Made by a program: the position numbers and the translations under genes
From: a virus
Direction: 5' to 3' (one strand)
Length of the DNA: 64,000 bases
Virus record (IMG/VR): IMGVR_UViG_3300029319_000005
Coordinates: 6,402-70,401 of that record
The notes under the pieces: generated by a model
What the model saw: only the letters and a program-made list of their open reading frames with translations
What the model was told of the DNA's origin: nothing
Database searches by the model: none
In this document: piece by piece, positions 40,697-50,700 of the stretch
Layout of the letters: every line of letters starts with the position of its first letter
Numbering within the stretch: the first letter of the stretch is position 1

Positions 40697-41516
40697 CTTT
40701 CTGTAGCTCTCTAACCAATTTTTGTATTTTTAATATCTTTTCTACCGATTTCTCATCGATCTTTTTTTCTCTAAAAGACTCAACAAATTCTAGCACACGC
40801 TCTGTCTTATCTAGCATCTCAGGGCTAGTCTCTATTTCTTCTAGGTCCCTAGCGTTCTTTATTTCTTCCTTTAGTCTACCAAGCTCTTCATTTAAAAATA
40901 TTTTAAATTCAATCCCATTGTCAACGAACGAAGTAATGTAATTACTTAATAAACTCCGCTGCTCCTCAAAGAGCTTTTCAGAGTACTCAGAATTAAATTT
41001 ATTAATAAAGTTTTTAAGAACTAAAGTGTCCGAAGGTAGTTTATTTGTAACTGTCTTCGCTCTATCCACTATTCCTTCTAGCAGACTGTTTTCCAACAAG
41101 ACTCTGTTTTTTGGAGACATCTCTTGATTAAAGATCTGGTATGCAGAGGCAAGGCTTTTATAATTTGGAACAAAATTAGAAAACACATCCTTTGACAATA
41201 TTTTATTAATCTTGTTTATAACCCTACTCTGTTCTTTAAATATTTCTTCTTTATCCAAAAAGCTATACTGTCTTTTTGTTTCTTGCAATACCTTTTCAGC
41301 GGTTCCCATAGAGTCAAAAGAATCTTCTTCAACTAATGACTGGTATAGCTTTAATTCCCTTCCTAAGACAGAATCAGACTTAAAATGTTCTTTTATAATA
41401 GCAGCAATTTTCTTTTTCTTGCCAGTGTTCTTCTTCATCACGCTCTTAGTCATCTCTTTTACTAAAGCTTCAAAAATAAATGCAGTATTTCTTTTCTTAT
41501 TATGTCTCAATTTCAT
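40686..41516 (-). CDS. Helical head-cluster protein downstream of portal
   Basis: A 276-aa protein. The start MKLRHNKKRNTAFIFEALVKE recalls conserved proteins of marine T4-like phages. The remainder is mostly long helices with coiled-coil character (SLLEGIVDRAKTVTNKL, EERLKEEIKNARDLEEI-type, ETSPEMLDKTERVLEFVE, KSVEKILKIQKLVREL). The ATG overlaps the portal stop as ATGA. A prohead core or assembly role is inferred from the position between gp20 and gp21. Confidence 0.6.
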   Translation of the reverse strand: MKLRHNKKRNTAFIFEALVKEMTKSVMKKNTGKKKKIAAIIKEHFKSDSVLGRELKLYQSLVEEDSFDSMGTAEKVLQETKRQYSFLDKEEIFKEQSRVINKINKILSKDVFSNFVPNYKSLASAYQIFNQEMSPKNRVLLENSLLEGIVDRAKTVTNKLPSDTLVLKNFINKFNSEYSEKLFEEQRSLLSNYITSFVDNGIEFKIFLNEELGRLKEEIKNARDLEEIETSPEMLDKTERVLEFVESFREKKIDEKSVEKILKIQKLVRELQKDVN

Positions 41517-43486
41517 TGTATTTCCGATTCCTTTTTAGACGAAAGCCCTTCTAGAAGCTGCTTTATATCTTCAGTAGTCTCAAATATTTTATTCTCTTCC
41601 TTAATATAAGTAGCTTCTAAACCTTCGGAAAGTCTTGTCATTCCTAACAAGTCACTATGCCCTTTAAAAAGATTAGACTTCGAAGAGCTAGCTAGCCGAC
41701 TCCCTCCAGATGACTTCCATGTGTTAGAGCGACCAGCCATACTCCTTTGGTTTACTTGTCCGCTACCCTTTTGTCCTCTTCTAATATATACTTTACCTTT
41801 AGAAGAGATAGTCTCTTCATCATCTCTTTTTGCTGGTGGCTCATCGGCTGGCGGTTCTGCGAGGAGGGTGCCTGCGTCTGCCTCTTCTGCTGGTGCCTCT
41901 GCCTCACCTTCTATGCCCTCTTCCTCTCCGCCCAGAAGATCGCCCAATTCATCTCCTGCGCCACCGAAGGCTCCACCCAGATCTCCACCAGCGTCTCCTA
42001 GTCCTTCTAGGCCTCCGCCCTGCTCTGCCACTTCTTGTGAAGCTACTTCAAGAGATGCTTCAAACTTCTTATCAAAGAACATCTCTCTCTGCATTCTGGT
42101 TAATTCTTCTTCCGCCAGTCCAAATAGATGTTCTGAAATCCATCTTTTACTAAAGTATCCATCAGTTGCGCCATTTGCGACGTCAAATTTTGTTCTCCAT
42201 TGCTCAAGCTCTTGTAGTTCTGCTATCTTAGAGGGATTATTTAACTGTAGTTCGAAAGATATCAAATCCGACCCTCTATAACCAAGTGTGTACAGATGAA
42301 TAATTCCTAATTTTTCTAATTCAGAAATGACAGATCTTTGTAGCCTTTGAATAGTCCTAGCAAACCGAATATCCTTTTGCGCCAATGTGGTCTTGTCTTC
42401 CCCCGAGCCTTCATCAGAATTAGATAGATAAGAAGCGGGTATCTTTAGAGCAGAAAAAAGCTTATCTCTTAAATATTTTACATCATCAATGTCCCCAGTG
42501 TAGGTTCCACCCGGCAATGTCTCAATTTTAGAAGAGGTATCTCCTCTTACTGGAATAAAGTAGTCTTCTTCTGTGCTGAGCGGGTTATACCTAAGATCCA
42601 CACGCCCACTGCCAGAGTCAACAAGTTGATTTCTCTTCATTTGAGTCATTACTTTTTGCATGTACTGCTCGATATCTTGGGGTGCAATGCTACCAACGTC
42701 AATATAGAACACTCTTCTCTCAGGAGATCTAACAATTCTATAAGCCATCATAGCATCTTCTAACAACATTAGCTGTCGCCAGATTCTTCTCGCAGGATCC
42801 AACACACTAGTTCCGTATGGTGTAAACTTATCATTCCCTAAAATTCTAAAATGACAAATTTGCCAATTTTCAAAAGTCATGCCTCCGGAGTTCCATTGGT
42901 ATTGAATATAATTCGGATTCGTCTTATCTTCGCCTTCTAATCTCTCGATCTCGCCAACGGGCAACGCTATAGTATTTTTAATTCCGACCTTCTCATCAAG
43001 ATCTAAGTAAAGAAAGAAGTCGCCATATTTGCACATGGTTCTGCACCATCCAAAAAGACTAAACTCTATATTCAACACATCATTGTACAAAGTGCTCAAG
43101 ATGCCTTTGATTTCTTCATTATGTGTCTTAATCCTTAACATTGGATGAAAAGTATTAGATGTAGTCATCTCATCGGCGTATATGTCTAATGCCGACGCAA
43201 TTTCTGGTGTGTATTCCATTTGATCAAAGTCTACGTATCTATCAAGCCTACTTTGTGTTGACATGAAGTCAAGCTGTAAGGACTCATAAGGGTTTACGTT
43301 TGATTTCTTAAATTGCTGCCCTGACGCTGAGGTGAACTTATACTTGTCTAGTTGCCTTCTTTTATTTCTTCTCGGAGCTTGTCTTCTCCTATCTACGACT
43401 GGGCCGGATAAAAGTCGGGTAAGTCTCTTAAACAACTCACTGGCTGTGTTTCTTGGGTTGTTGCTTTTTGTATTCTTTGTAACCAT
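41513..43486 (-). CDS. gp20: Portal protein, gp20-like
   Basis: A 657-aa head vertex portal. DRYVDFDQMEYTPEIASALDIYADE and YGDFFLYLDLDEKVGIKNTIALP are typical of gp20. FRILGNDKFTPYGTSVLDPAR, RIVRSPERRVFYIDVGS and NPLSTEEDYFIPVRG follow, matching the wing and stem of the family. The C-terminal 140 residues add a Gly/Glu/Ala-rich linker (about 495-570) and a basic, Ser-rich region not seen in T4 gp20 (524 aa), ending in KQLLEGLSSK. SD AAAGGAT precedes the ATG. Confidence 0.93.
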   Translation of the reverse strand: MVTKNTKSNNPRNTASELFKRLTRLLSGPVVDRRRQAPRRNKRRQLDKYKFTSASGQQFKKSNVNPYESLQLDFMSTQSRLDRYVDFDQMEYTPEIASALDIYADEMTTSNTFHPMLRIKTHNEEIKGILSTLYNDVLNIEFSLFGWCRTMCKYGDFFLYLDLDEKVGIKNTIALPVGEIERLEGEDKTNPNYIQYQWNSGGMTFENWQICHFRILGNDKFTPYGTSVLDPARRIWRQLMLLEDAMMAYRIVRSPERRVFYIDVGSIAPQDIEQYMQKVMTQMKRNQLVDSGSGRVDLRYNPLSTEEDYFIPVRGDTSSKIETLPGGTYTGDIDDVKYLRDKLFSALKIPASYLSNSDEGSGEDKTTLAQKDIRFARTIQRLQRSVISELEKLGIIHLYTLGYRGSDLISFELQLNNPSKIAELQELEQWRTKFDVANGATDGYFSKRWISEHLFGLAEEELTRMQREMFFDKKFEASLEVASQEVAEQGGGLEGLGDAGGDLGGAFGGAGDELGDLLGGEEEGIEGEAEAPAEEADAGTLLAEPPADEPPAKRDDEETISSKGKVYIRRGQKGSGQVNQRSMAGRSNTWKSSGGSRLASSSKSNLFKGHSDLLGMTRLSEGLEATYIKEENKIFETTEDIKQLLEGLSSKKESEIQ

Positions 43487-43489
43487 TTT

Positions 43490-45064
43490 TTATCCTTTCA
43501 AGATCCATCCAAAGTTTTGATACTGCTCTTTTGCTGCTTGATCTTTTATCGGCTTGTGACCGATCATGCCAGGAATTGTTGTATTCATTTTAGTATCTGC
43601 CCTAGACATCGCGCTTAAAAACGCCTTTTGATATTCGCCCTCTCTAACATTTGTAATAAAAACAGAATCTCTTATCCAGCAGCCGATCGCACAAGCCATA
43701 ATCAAATCGTCATTAAATCCCTTCATTGCCTGGGCTCTTCCATTCTGCCACACAAACGTCTTCATTTCATTATACAACCTATTGGAGTTTATTTTAATTA
43801 GTTTATTCCTTATGAATTCCTCAAACTTAGCTATAACAAGCGGCCTTGTTGTTCTAGACATTGTAAAACCACCAATTGTATTCCTGGAAGACTCAGCAAC
43901 AGTCGCGTCAACAAATTCGTGACTAGTCTTTTTTGCATAATAAAGATTGGGATAAGCCATTTCTTGAAGCTTAGTGATAACGGTCCAACCTACGGAGTTG
44001 TTCTCTACTGCCAGCAAGCAATTGCCATATTCTTTACCAATATTAAAAAGAACATTAGCAAAGACATCAGGCGTAGGCTTGCCTCGATATTCTGCAACTA
44101 TCTCCATCGTATCAACTTTAAAAATATGAAAAGCAGAATGATCTTTTCCGTCTCCCCTTGCTACGTCTGCCGACAACAGGTACTGCTGGGATTCATCGAA
44201 CTCTTCCCATATCCAGATATTCCTATCAAATCCTGTTCTATATTTTGGCTCACAAACTCTGTCATGTATTAAAGCCATGTCTTGTGCATCAAAAACTGTT
44301 TCTCCCGACATGTTGAAGTTACACATTAGCTCTTGAGCAATCTGCCGTGGGGACATGTTTTTAGTTTCTTCTCGGAACCAATTATCGTTTCTGTCAGGAT
44401 GCACGTCCCAAGGCAAAGTCACAGAATGGAATTTGTTTTTCTTTTCCTCTGCCTCTATAAAGGTCTGATGGAACCAATTTCCAACCCCGTTCGGTGTTGA
44501 CAGAGCTATGCATCGACCACCAGTTGAAAGAGTGGGATATAGGCCAGTCCAAAGCTCTTCCAAGCCCTCGACGTGCGCAGCCTCATCAATGACTAAAAGA
44601 GACAGTGCTTCCGATCGACCAGCATCACTACTTGTAGACGACGCTTTAATTTGCGATCCATTAGATAATTCAAAAGATGTTCTGTTATCTACCGCAATAT
44701 CAGTGATCATTATCCAAGGCGGGAGGTTCTTGATCATATGCTTTACTTTCTTAACTAAGTTAGCTGCCGTGCCAAATTTAGTTGCAATGACAAGAATGTT
44801 CTTATCTTTATGAAACATCATTAGCCATACAATATAGGCCGCTGTAATCGTTGAAATGCCTAACTGCCTAGCCTTTAAGATCACATTGAATCTGTAATCA
44901 TTAAAATCTCTAAGCAAGTCTTCTTGATAGTCAAAAACTTTAAACGGAATAAGACCCTTCATTGGATGAGAGATCTTTGCATAATTATTAATAAAGTATA
45001 TCGGGTCTTTGCCTGCTTTGACTATTTCAGCAACTACCTGTTTCTTCGTTAACTCGTGTGACAT
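43490..45064 (-). CDS. gp17: Large terminase subunit, gp17-like
   Basis: A 524-aa packaging motor ATPase and nuclease. The Walker A-type ARQLGIST is at 65-72, and Walker B LLVIDEAAH is at 156-164. The coupling motif STPNG is at 189-193. The RNase H-like nuclease has the acidic residues D300 (SADVARGDG) and E354 (AVENN) and a later FNDDLIMACAIGCW. The Walker A is atypical in having I-S-T for K-T/S, as in some terminases where the lysine lies elsewhere (here K64). It directly precedes the portal gene, as usual. Confidence 0.93.
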   Translation of the reverse strand: MSHELTKKQVVAEIVKAGKDPIYFINNYAKISHPMKGLIPFKVFDYQEDLLRDFNDYRFNVILKARQLGISTITAAYIVWLMMFHKDKNILVIATKFGTAANLVKKVKHMIKNLPPWIMITDIAVDNRTSFELSNGSQIKASSTSSDAGRSEALSLLVIDEAAHVEGLEELWTGLYPTLSTGGRCIALSTPNGVGNWFHQTFIEAEEKKNKFHSVTLPWDVHPDRNDNWFREETKNMSPRQIAQELMCNFNMSGETVFDAQDMALIHDRVCEPKYRTGFDRNIWIWEEFDESQQYLLSADVARGDGKDHSAFHIFKVDTMEIVAEYRGKPTPDVFANVLFNIGKEYGNCLLAVENNSVGWTVITKLQEMAYPNLYYAKKTSHEFVDATVAESSRNTIGGFTMSRTTRPLVIAKFEEFIRNKLIKINSNRLYNEMKTFVWQNGRAQAMKGFNDDLIMACAIGCWIRDSVFITNVREGEYQKAFLSAMSRADTKMNTTIPGMIGHKPIKDQAAKEQYQNFGWILKG

Positions 45065-45072
45065 TCTGGCTC

Positions 45073-45603
45073 TTAGTTAGTAACGTTTTTAGCGTTTCTT
45101 GAACCTAGCCCACCTTGATTTAAAAAGTCCTTAAAGCCCTTTTGAACTAGATCCTCACTTGGCTCCAGCTTGTCTTCAACCCCTTCAAGGCCGCCAACTT
45201 TAAACTTTTTAGTGGCGTTCACGAACACTCTTACTTTCGACGTGCTTTGAACAATTGCGTCCACTTCTCCTACTGGGGTTAAAGATAGCGCGTTTCCGGT
45301 AACCTTCTTATACTCTTTCTTAAGCCAGCTAGCGATGTCAGCAACAGTCTGCTCTAGTTCGTCCTCGAACTTGGTGTTGTGAACATCCTTAAGCTTTATT
45401 TCCGCTTGATAATTAACCATCAAGTGATTGCCACTCATCTTAACCTTAAACCCGTCCATGTCTCTGGAGCTTAGAACTGGGTGTCCTTCTTCTCTGTTTA
45501 GTCCAACCGAGATAGGATCTCCATTTGAATCGAAGGCCCCGTCATAAGCGTTAGCTGCTGCTTGGGCAATTCCTCTAACTATCTCTAATGATTTCTGTGA
45601 CAT
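45073..45603 (-). CDS. Unknown protein upstream of terminase
   Basis: A 176-aa protein of unknown family with helix-strand content: EIVRGIAQAAANAYDGAFDS, FKVKMSGNHLMVNYQAEIKL, VADIASWLKKEYKKVTG and SKVRVFVNATKKFKVGG. Acidic linkers lie between. AGGAG precedes the ATG. Its location in front of the large terminase would suit a packaging accessory, but there is no typical small-terminase helix-turn-helix, so this is inference only. Confidence 0.6.
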   Translation of the reverse strand: MSQKSLEIVRGIAQAAANAYDGAFDSNGDPISVGLNREEGHPVLSSRDMDGFKVKMSGNHLMVNYQAEIKLKDVHNTKFEDELEQTVADIASWLKKEYKKVTGNALSLTPVGEVDAIVQSTSKVRVFVNATKKFKVGGLEGVEDKLEPSEDLVQKGFKDFLNQGGLGSRNAKNVTN

Positions 45604-45606
45604 CTG

Positions 45607-45996
45607 CTATTCTCCTTGGATTTTTTCGGGTCGCCAGCCTGTTTCCCATCTCTCTTCTCTTCCCTCTATATATTGAATAAAACAATCATAGCAAGAATCA
45701 TACTTAGCCATGTAAACATCGTCTTTTACTTTAAATGAGTATTTTTTACAAACCGGACAATTTCTTTGTACGTCTCTAATAAGTAGTTTTTTAGGTACGA
45801 AAAACCCGTCAAGTTCAACCTTATCTTTATTTTCTTGTATTTTATTCTCTTTGTTAGTCGCAACCTTAAGTTGCTGTAAATACTCTTTTTCTTTTTCTTG
45901 ACTCCAATCAGACTTTGGATTTTTAATAGCAGTTTCTCCGTATTTTAGTTTTATCGCCTTTTCTAATCTTACGATATAGTCTAGATCGTCGCTCAT
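45607..45996 (-). CDS. Zinc-ribbon protein, small-terminase-position candidate
   Basis: A 129-aa protein. The N-terminal half is a charged helix (DYIVRLEKAIKLKYGE, EKEYLQQLKVATNKENK). The C-terminal half has CPVCKKYSFKVKD and SCYDCFIQYIEGREERW, a CxxC-x19-CxxC zinc ribbon. It lies two genes upstream of the terminase. A role in DNA recognition for packaging is possible but not shown. The ATGA overlap couples it to the membrane protein gene upstream. Confidence 0.6.
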   Translation of the reverse strand: MSDDLDYIVRLEKAIKLKYGETAIKNPKSDWSQEKEKEYLQQLKVATNKENKIQENKDKVELDGFFVPKKLLIRDVQRNCPVCKKYSFKVKDDVYMAKYDSCYDCFIQYIEGREERWETGWRPEKIQGE

Positions 45997-46457
45997 TTTT
46001 GGACCTCAACAGCAGCATAAAAAATAACAATAGAAGTAATAATACCAACAGCAACTCCTCCTCCAAACCACCAATTTGCATTGTCATTTGGATTTTTTAA
46101 AGCAAGAGCATGTAACCTCTTTATCTCTTGTTCTTTAATGTCAACAAACGAGCTATGCTGCGCCCTAAGTGAGTCAAGCGTAGCTTGAACGTTTGCCATT
46201 TCCAAAGCATGTTTTGCTTCCATCTTCTCAAGCTCAAATTTAATTTTAAGATTACATTCAATTTTTTTGTGCTCCTCTTCGGCTATTAACCTAGCCGCGA
46301 ACGTCTCGTCAAACAATACCCCGCTGTAAGGTGCCGGTTGACCTTCTTTTAAACTAGCGACCCTGCCAGTCTCGTTTGCCATTACGCTGCATGGTGTCAG
46401 CAAAATAAGCAGACTCGCAAACAACGAAATTATTTTTATTTTTAAACTATGGTACAT
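45993..46457 (-). CDS. Membrane protein: signal peptide, coiled coil, C-terminal TM
   Basis: A 154-aa protein. An export signal lies at the start (KIKIISLFASLLILLTPCSVMA), followed by a coiled coil (about 60-120; LKIKFELEKMEAKHALEM, SSFVDIKEQEIKRLHAL) and a transmembrane segment near 130-150 (WWFGGGVAVGIITSIVIFYAA). This topology puts the coiled coil in the periplasm. It pairs with the previous gene, also TM plus coiled coil, and could be a spanin-like lysis pair. The ATG chosen (46455-46457) is inside the previous gene's end. Confidence 0.55.
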   Translation of the reverse strand: MYHSLKIKIISLFASLLILLTPCSVMANETGRVASLKEGQPAPYSGVLFDETFAARLIAEEEHKKIECNLKIKFELEKMEAKHALEMANVQATLDSLRAQHSSFVDIKEQEIKRLHALALKNPNDNANWWFGGGVAVGIITSIVIFYAAVEVQK

Positions 46458-46860
46458 AGGTGGCCCCAAATTTTTTACTTATTTCTTTGGCAAGACCGTC
46501 TGTGTCATCATGATATTTTTCGACAATCTTTTTTAAAGCTCTTTTTTTAGACTCACTTAGCTTCTTTTCTTCTTCAGCGTATCTACTCTCTATATCATTC
46601 AAGACTTCATGATATTTTTTAAGTGCTTCATCTCTTTTGCTTAGTTCTTCCGCGTGTGCCTTTTTTAAAGCACTCATTTGCTTTTCATAGCTTTCAACAG
46701 TTGTTGACAAAATTTTTACCGCCGCGTCGCTTTTTTTTCTAAATACAAAAAATAACACAACAGTATACAACAAGACAGCAGGGATGTACCAATAATTTTT
46801 CGTCCATATCCATATTTTTTTAATTACTAAAATTGTATTAAGAGGCATTAGTTTTTTCAT
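46447..46860 (-). CDS. Membrane protein: N-terminal TM and periplasmic coiled coil
   Basis: A 137-aa protein. One transmembrane helix is near 22-42 (YWYIPAVLLYTVVLFFVF), followed by a long charged coiled coil (about 50-120; YEKQMSALKKAHAEELSKRD, LSESKKRALKKIVEKY). The topology resembles an inner-membrane spanin (Rz). The start chosen is the ATG at 46858-46860; a TTG at 46875 has no SD. It follows the holin-like gene, which supports a lysis role, though this is inference. Confidence 0.55.
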   Translation of the reverse strand: MKKLMPLNTILVIKKIWIWTKNYWYIPAVLLYTVVLFFVFRKKSDAAVKILSTTVESYEKQMSALKKAHAEELSKRDEALKKYHEVLNDIESRYAEEEKKLSESKKRALKKIVEKYHDDTDGLAKEISKKFGATYVP

Positions 46861-46878
46861 ATCCTTGTACAACAAAGC

Positions 46879-46897
46879 AGTGCTCTACTAAAGCACT
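46879..46897 (-). terminator. Weak hairpin after holin-like gene
   Basis: AGTGCT/AGCACT with a 7-base loop overlaps the stop codon of the 65-aa gene and is followed by GCTTTGTTG in the minus strand. The U run is weak, so termination may be partial. Confidence 0.3.
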
Positions 46898-47094
46898 CAC
46901 TTGCCATGTCTCCAGGTTGATGCTATGTCAACTAGCGCCTCAGATCCAATATAAACAAGCGCAACAGCAACCCAATCTTCCGATGCAAGATTACCCGTCA
47001 ATGCAAGACCAGTAGCGGTTAGCCAGACCAGTAGTTTTCTACTAGTTACTTTAGCTAGCATTCTATCTAGTATTTCTTTAGTTTGTTCACTCAT
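46897..47094 (-). CDS. Holin-like small membrane protein
   Basis: A 65-aa protein. A charged N-terminus (MSEQTKEILDRMLAKVTSRK) precedes two hydrophobic segments, LLVWLTATGLALTG and WVAVALVYIGSEALVDIA, and a short charged end. This is the size and layout of small phage holins. The ATG at 47092-47094 has GGAGGG 8 bases upstream; a TTG two codons earlier is rejected. It lies next to coiled-coil membrane proteins and a cysteine-protease-like gene. The endolysin-type enzyme is elsewhere (8438). Confidence 0.55.
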   Translation of the reverse strand: MSEQTKEILDRMLAKVTSRKLLVWLTATGLALTGNLASEDWVAVALVYIGSEALVDIASTWRHGK

Positions 47095-47114
47095 AATCAA
47101 ACCCTCCTCTTTAA

Positions 47115-47765
47115 TTAGTTGACACTTCCGCTTGGTATCTCTTTTCCAGTTTTCAAAATTTTCAAGTTTTTATCAAGAATCGCCCAACCAATCGCCTCCC
47201 TGGCCTTAGCTCGATAAAGAATATCTAATGACATCTCACGAAGATCAGAAAAGGGATCAGACGTTCCCCAATTGCCGATATGAAATATTCTTCCGTCCGA
47301 CATTCTACAAAGACACATAGCGTGGCCAATAATCTTTCCATCTCCAGTTAGCCATGAAAAAAGAAAAATTCTGGGGTGGTAATTTTTATCTATGGCATTT
47401 GCGGCCCACACTGAAAACTCATCGCAATCAAGAGGCAAATCAAGTTGTCCACTTTTTACCTTTATTCTAGGTCCAAACTTGTAAATATTTTCTCTACTTT
47501 CATTTATGATGTGTTGTACATAATTAGGGGTGCCACAAACATCGAATAATTCTCTCCACCTGTCCGGCTTCCACTCTAGCATATCTAAAGCGTCTTGCAC
47601 TTTAGTTAGCGTTTGGTTTTCTTCTACCACTACATTACTGTACTTTGAGTGCCACAAGATGCGATACAGCTTGCTCCAAGTTACCCAATAGTAAATGGCG
47701 GGCTTATAAAATAATTTCGCTATTCTTTTTTTTATTTGCTGCCACGCAGCGATAAACAATTTCAT
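47115..47765 (-). CDS. Papain/transglutaminase-like cysteine protease candidate
   Basis: A 216-aa protein. LPLDCDEFSVWAANAI holds a possible catalytic C114 at a helix start, GHAMCLCRMSDGR holds H148, and FHIGNWG holds N165. This Cys-His-Asn order and the spacing of the last two suit the transglutaminase-like or C93-type papain fold. The N-terminus is hydrophobic and aromatic (FIAAWQQIKKRI, FYKPAIYYWVTW), possibly membrane-associated. SD GGAG lies just before the ATG. It follows the Mre11-Rad50 fusion gene and precedes the holin-like gene. The substrate could be peptidoglycan cross-links or a phage or host protein; this is unresolved. Confidence 0.55.
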   Translation of the reverse strand: MKLFIAAWQQIKKRIAKLFYKPAIYYWVTWSKLYRILWHSKYSNVVVEENQTLTKVQDALDMLEWKPDRWRELFDVCGTPNYVQHIINESRENIYKFGPRIKVKSGQLDLPLDCDEFSVWAANAIDKNYHPRIFLFSWLTGDGKIIGHAMCLCRMSDGRIFHIGNWGTSDPFSDLREMSLDILYRAKAREAIGWAILDKNLKILKTGKEIPSGSVN

Positions 47766-47774
47766 TAGTAACTC

Positions 47775-50700
47775 CTAAAAACTTGTGTGGGCATAACCAT
47801 CGTGATCTTTTTCAATAATTATTTGTTTATCAACAACATCTTTCAAAGTGTCAAGATGGGAGATTAATAAGACTGTCTTGAATTCAGATTTTATCATTTC
47901 TAGTAATCTAACAAACCCTTCCATGTGTTCTTCGTCTAGCGCAGTTGCTGGCTCATCCAGAATAAATACATCGCCAACAGGTAAAGTGCTAATTTTTATC
48001 AAGGCTAGTCTTATTGCCATAGAGGCAATTGTCTTCTCTGCCCCCGAACCCATTTCAATGGGCCGAGGTTCAAATTTTGGATGCTTAATCATAATGTCTA
48101 GTTTTCTTCCGTCCTCTTCAAAGAACACTTCAAAATTAACTATATTTGCTAAAATCTTCGAAACTTCTTCGTTAATAATAGGCAGTCTCTTTTTAATAAT
48201 ATCATAAGAGATTCCGTTGCTATGCATGCACTTTAAATACAGTTCATAAGAAGTATATTCTTTTTGTAGTGCATCAAGCTCTTCTTGTCTGTCCTCTAAG
48301 TTTTTTACTTTTTGTTCTAAGGAGCCATGGTTTTTAAACAGAAGAAGCAACTCCTCTTGCGCTGCGGCGAGATCTTCTTCGTTTAGGCTGATATCTTCCT
48401 GGACCTTGTCTTTTGTTTGGACAATCGTTTCAAGTTGTTTTATTGATTCCTCATTGTCTTCATATTTCTTTTTCTTTTCTTGTAAATCGTTATGAGACCT
48501 CATCGCGTCTAAAAGAGATGATTTGTTTTTTTCTAGCAAAATTTTACTTTCTCCAGAGCGCTCAGTAACTTCTTTCCTCTTCTTGATCAAATCATTGTAC
48601 TTTTTTAAATATGTTTTAACCGCGTCAGGCTCCAAGCTATCCACTTCTTCACTTATAACAGTTTTAGAAATGGTTAGATCTTTAGCTTGGACTCGGATTG
48701 CTCCAAGGCTTTCCTTTGCCTGGTAAGCGTCTTTGATAAATTTGCAATGAGAAAATTCAGATCCACAGGGAACCTCTGACAAAAGCTTTACTTTGTTTGC
48801 TTCTGTCGTCTCCTTTTGCTCTAGCAACTCTATTTCTTTTTCAAGAGAGGACAGTTCTCTAAGTTTGACATCTATTTCTTGCAGCTTCTCTTCGTATGAA
48901 TCAATGTCAATCTTTTGTAAATGTTCCTCTATCTTAACAAGAACCTGTTCGTCGTTCTGTACCGACTCCTCTAAGTCATAGTTTGATTTTTTTATAGAAC
49001 TTATCTTAGATTCCACCAATTGCAAGTCTCTAGTTATATCTTTTATGCTGAGCAGTTCTTGTTGCGAAGAGTCCAGCTTACCACTTATCTCTTCCATAGT
49101 TTCCTTAAGAGATTTAGCGCGATCTTTTAAATTTTCTACTTGCTGCTTTTTTCTATCTAATTCTATTTCACTGTAAGTTAAATGACTTTTTGCTTCGGCC
49201 AGTTCTCCAATGAAATCATGATCTTTTAATTTGTTTAATGCTCCCTTGATATCAGCAGAGTCTTCTTTGGCTAGCTTAAACTTTTTATCAAATATATCCA
49301 AGTCCAGAAACTTAGCCAGGATCTCTTTTCTTTTTGTAGACCCCTCACCAATAAAAGATAGTGACCCCAACTGCGATGCCAGCGAAGTAAGTAAAAACTC
49401 ATCTATATCCCCGAATGCTCGGCGGATATTTTTATCGGTCTCGTTTCTATCGATACCATTCATCTCGATTACTTCACGAGTCGTCTTGTTCTTTTTACTA
49501 AAAGATACATCGGTCTTTGCTTCGACTGTTTCTTTACCTCGAAGCTTTTTCCTATACTTCTCCGATTCTCTTACAATAGTATAGGTATCTTTTCCGATAT
49601 CTATTTCTACTTTGCCATAACAAGAATCCTCATTTTGATTTATAACATTAAGATTTTTTCTGTTGTTTTTTGACGTAGTGTTAAAGACCGTGTAAAGAAG
49701 GCCGTCAACGATACTAGACTTGCCGGAATAGTTTTTACCGAATATTCCCACAAGTCCTCTAAGTCTTGTAAAGTTTATCTCGTTTTTGGCTCCGTAATTA
49801 AAAAGGTTGTCCCACTTAAACTTTTTTAATTTCCACTTAACATTTCTAACCACCTCTTCTGTCTGCTCTGCTGCGACATTATATCTTTTATTTAAACTAA
49901 AGACCTCCTTCAAAGTCTCTGGTTCTGTTTGATAGTCTTTTAAGAACTCTTCAATGATTTCTTCTTGTACTGATATATCTCTCAGATCCTCGTGAATAAT
50001 ATGATCTGTTATTTCTTCAGCAGAGGGTTCAACATCACCCTTATTTACAAAAGTGACAGACTCAGGTTTAAACCTAGTTTTGCAAACATCAATAGCGCGG
50101 CGCATCTTTTCTAATGTCAAGCTATAGCTAGCTATTAGTCTAATCCTAGCATCCGGCGGAATTTGTAAATCGTTTGAAATTTTGCCCTTGCTATCTAGTT
50201 CAATTGTAACAAATGGCTTAGGGTTTTTGAATGCGTAATGCTTAACTTTGAAGTTTTCTTTACTATCAATATCCCAAATCAAAAAGCCCTTATCGTCAGA
50301 CTCTGCAAAGTTTTGCTGAACCGTGCTGCCGCAATATCTTACTCTGCCTTCTGTGTCTAAGATTTGATTGGTCCGATGGATGTCTCCAAGAAACGCAAAG
50401 TCAAACCCTTCAAAGATATCTATCGGATGGTCTCCATGATCTAACAAAAAGTTAATATCGGTCATCGCCCCTTTGATACAGCCATGATAGAGAGCTATAT
50501 TCACTCTATCTAAGTCACTAGGCTCTACCCAATTGTCCTCATCGAAAATAGAAAGGGCGTTCAAAGCGAACTGTTCGTTAAGAACTACCTCTTGCGCCTC
50601 CCTCAGCAAGTGTAAGTTTGCATGATCTAGGGACTCAACAATAGGACTAATAGAATCTAGTCTACTACTATTTTTAAGATTGCCATCGTGATTGCCTAAT

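Noticed and set aside
41721-42281. Plus-strand 186-aa open frame
   Set aside because: It lies fully inside the portal gene, opposite a Gly/Glu-rich region, and its Pro/Ser composition is what antisense of that region gives. There is no SD or family match.
43685-43759. Missing Walker A lysine in the terminase as sign of inactivity
   Set aside because: Many large terminases have variant Walker A motifs with the lysine or arginine placed before the Gly. All other ATPase and nuclease residues are kept, so the protein is judged active.
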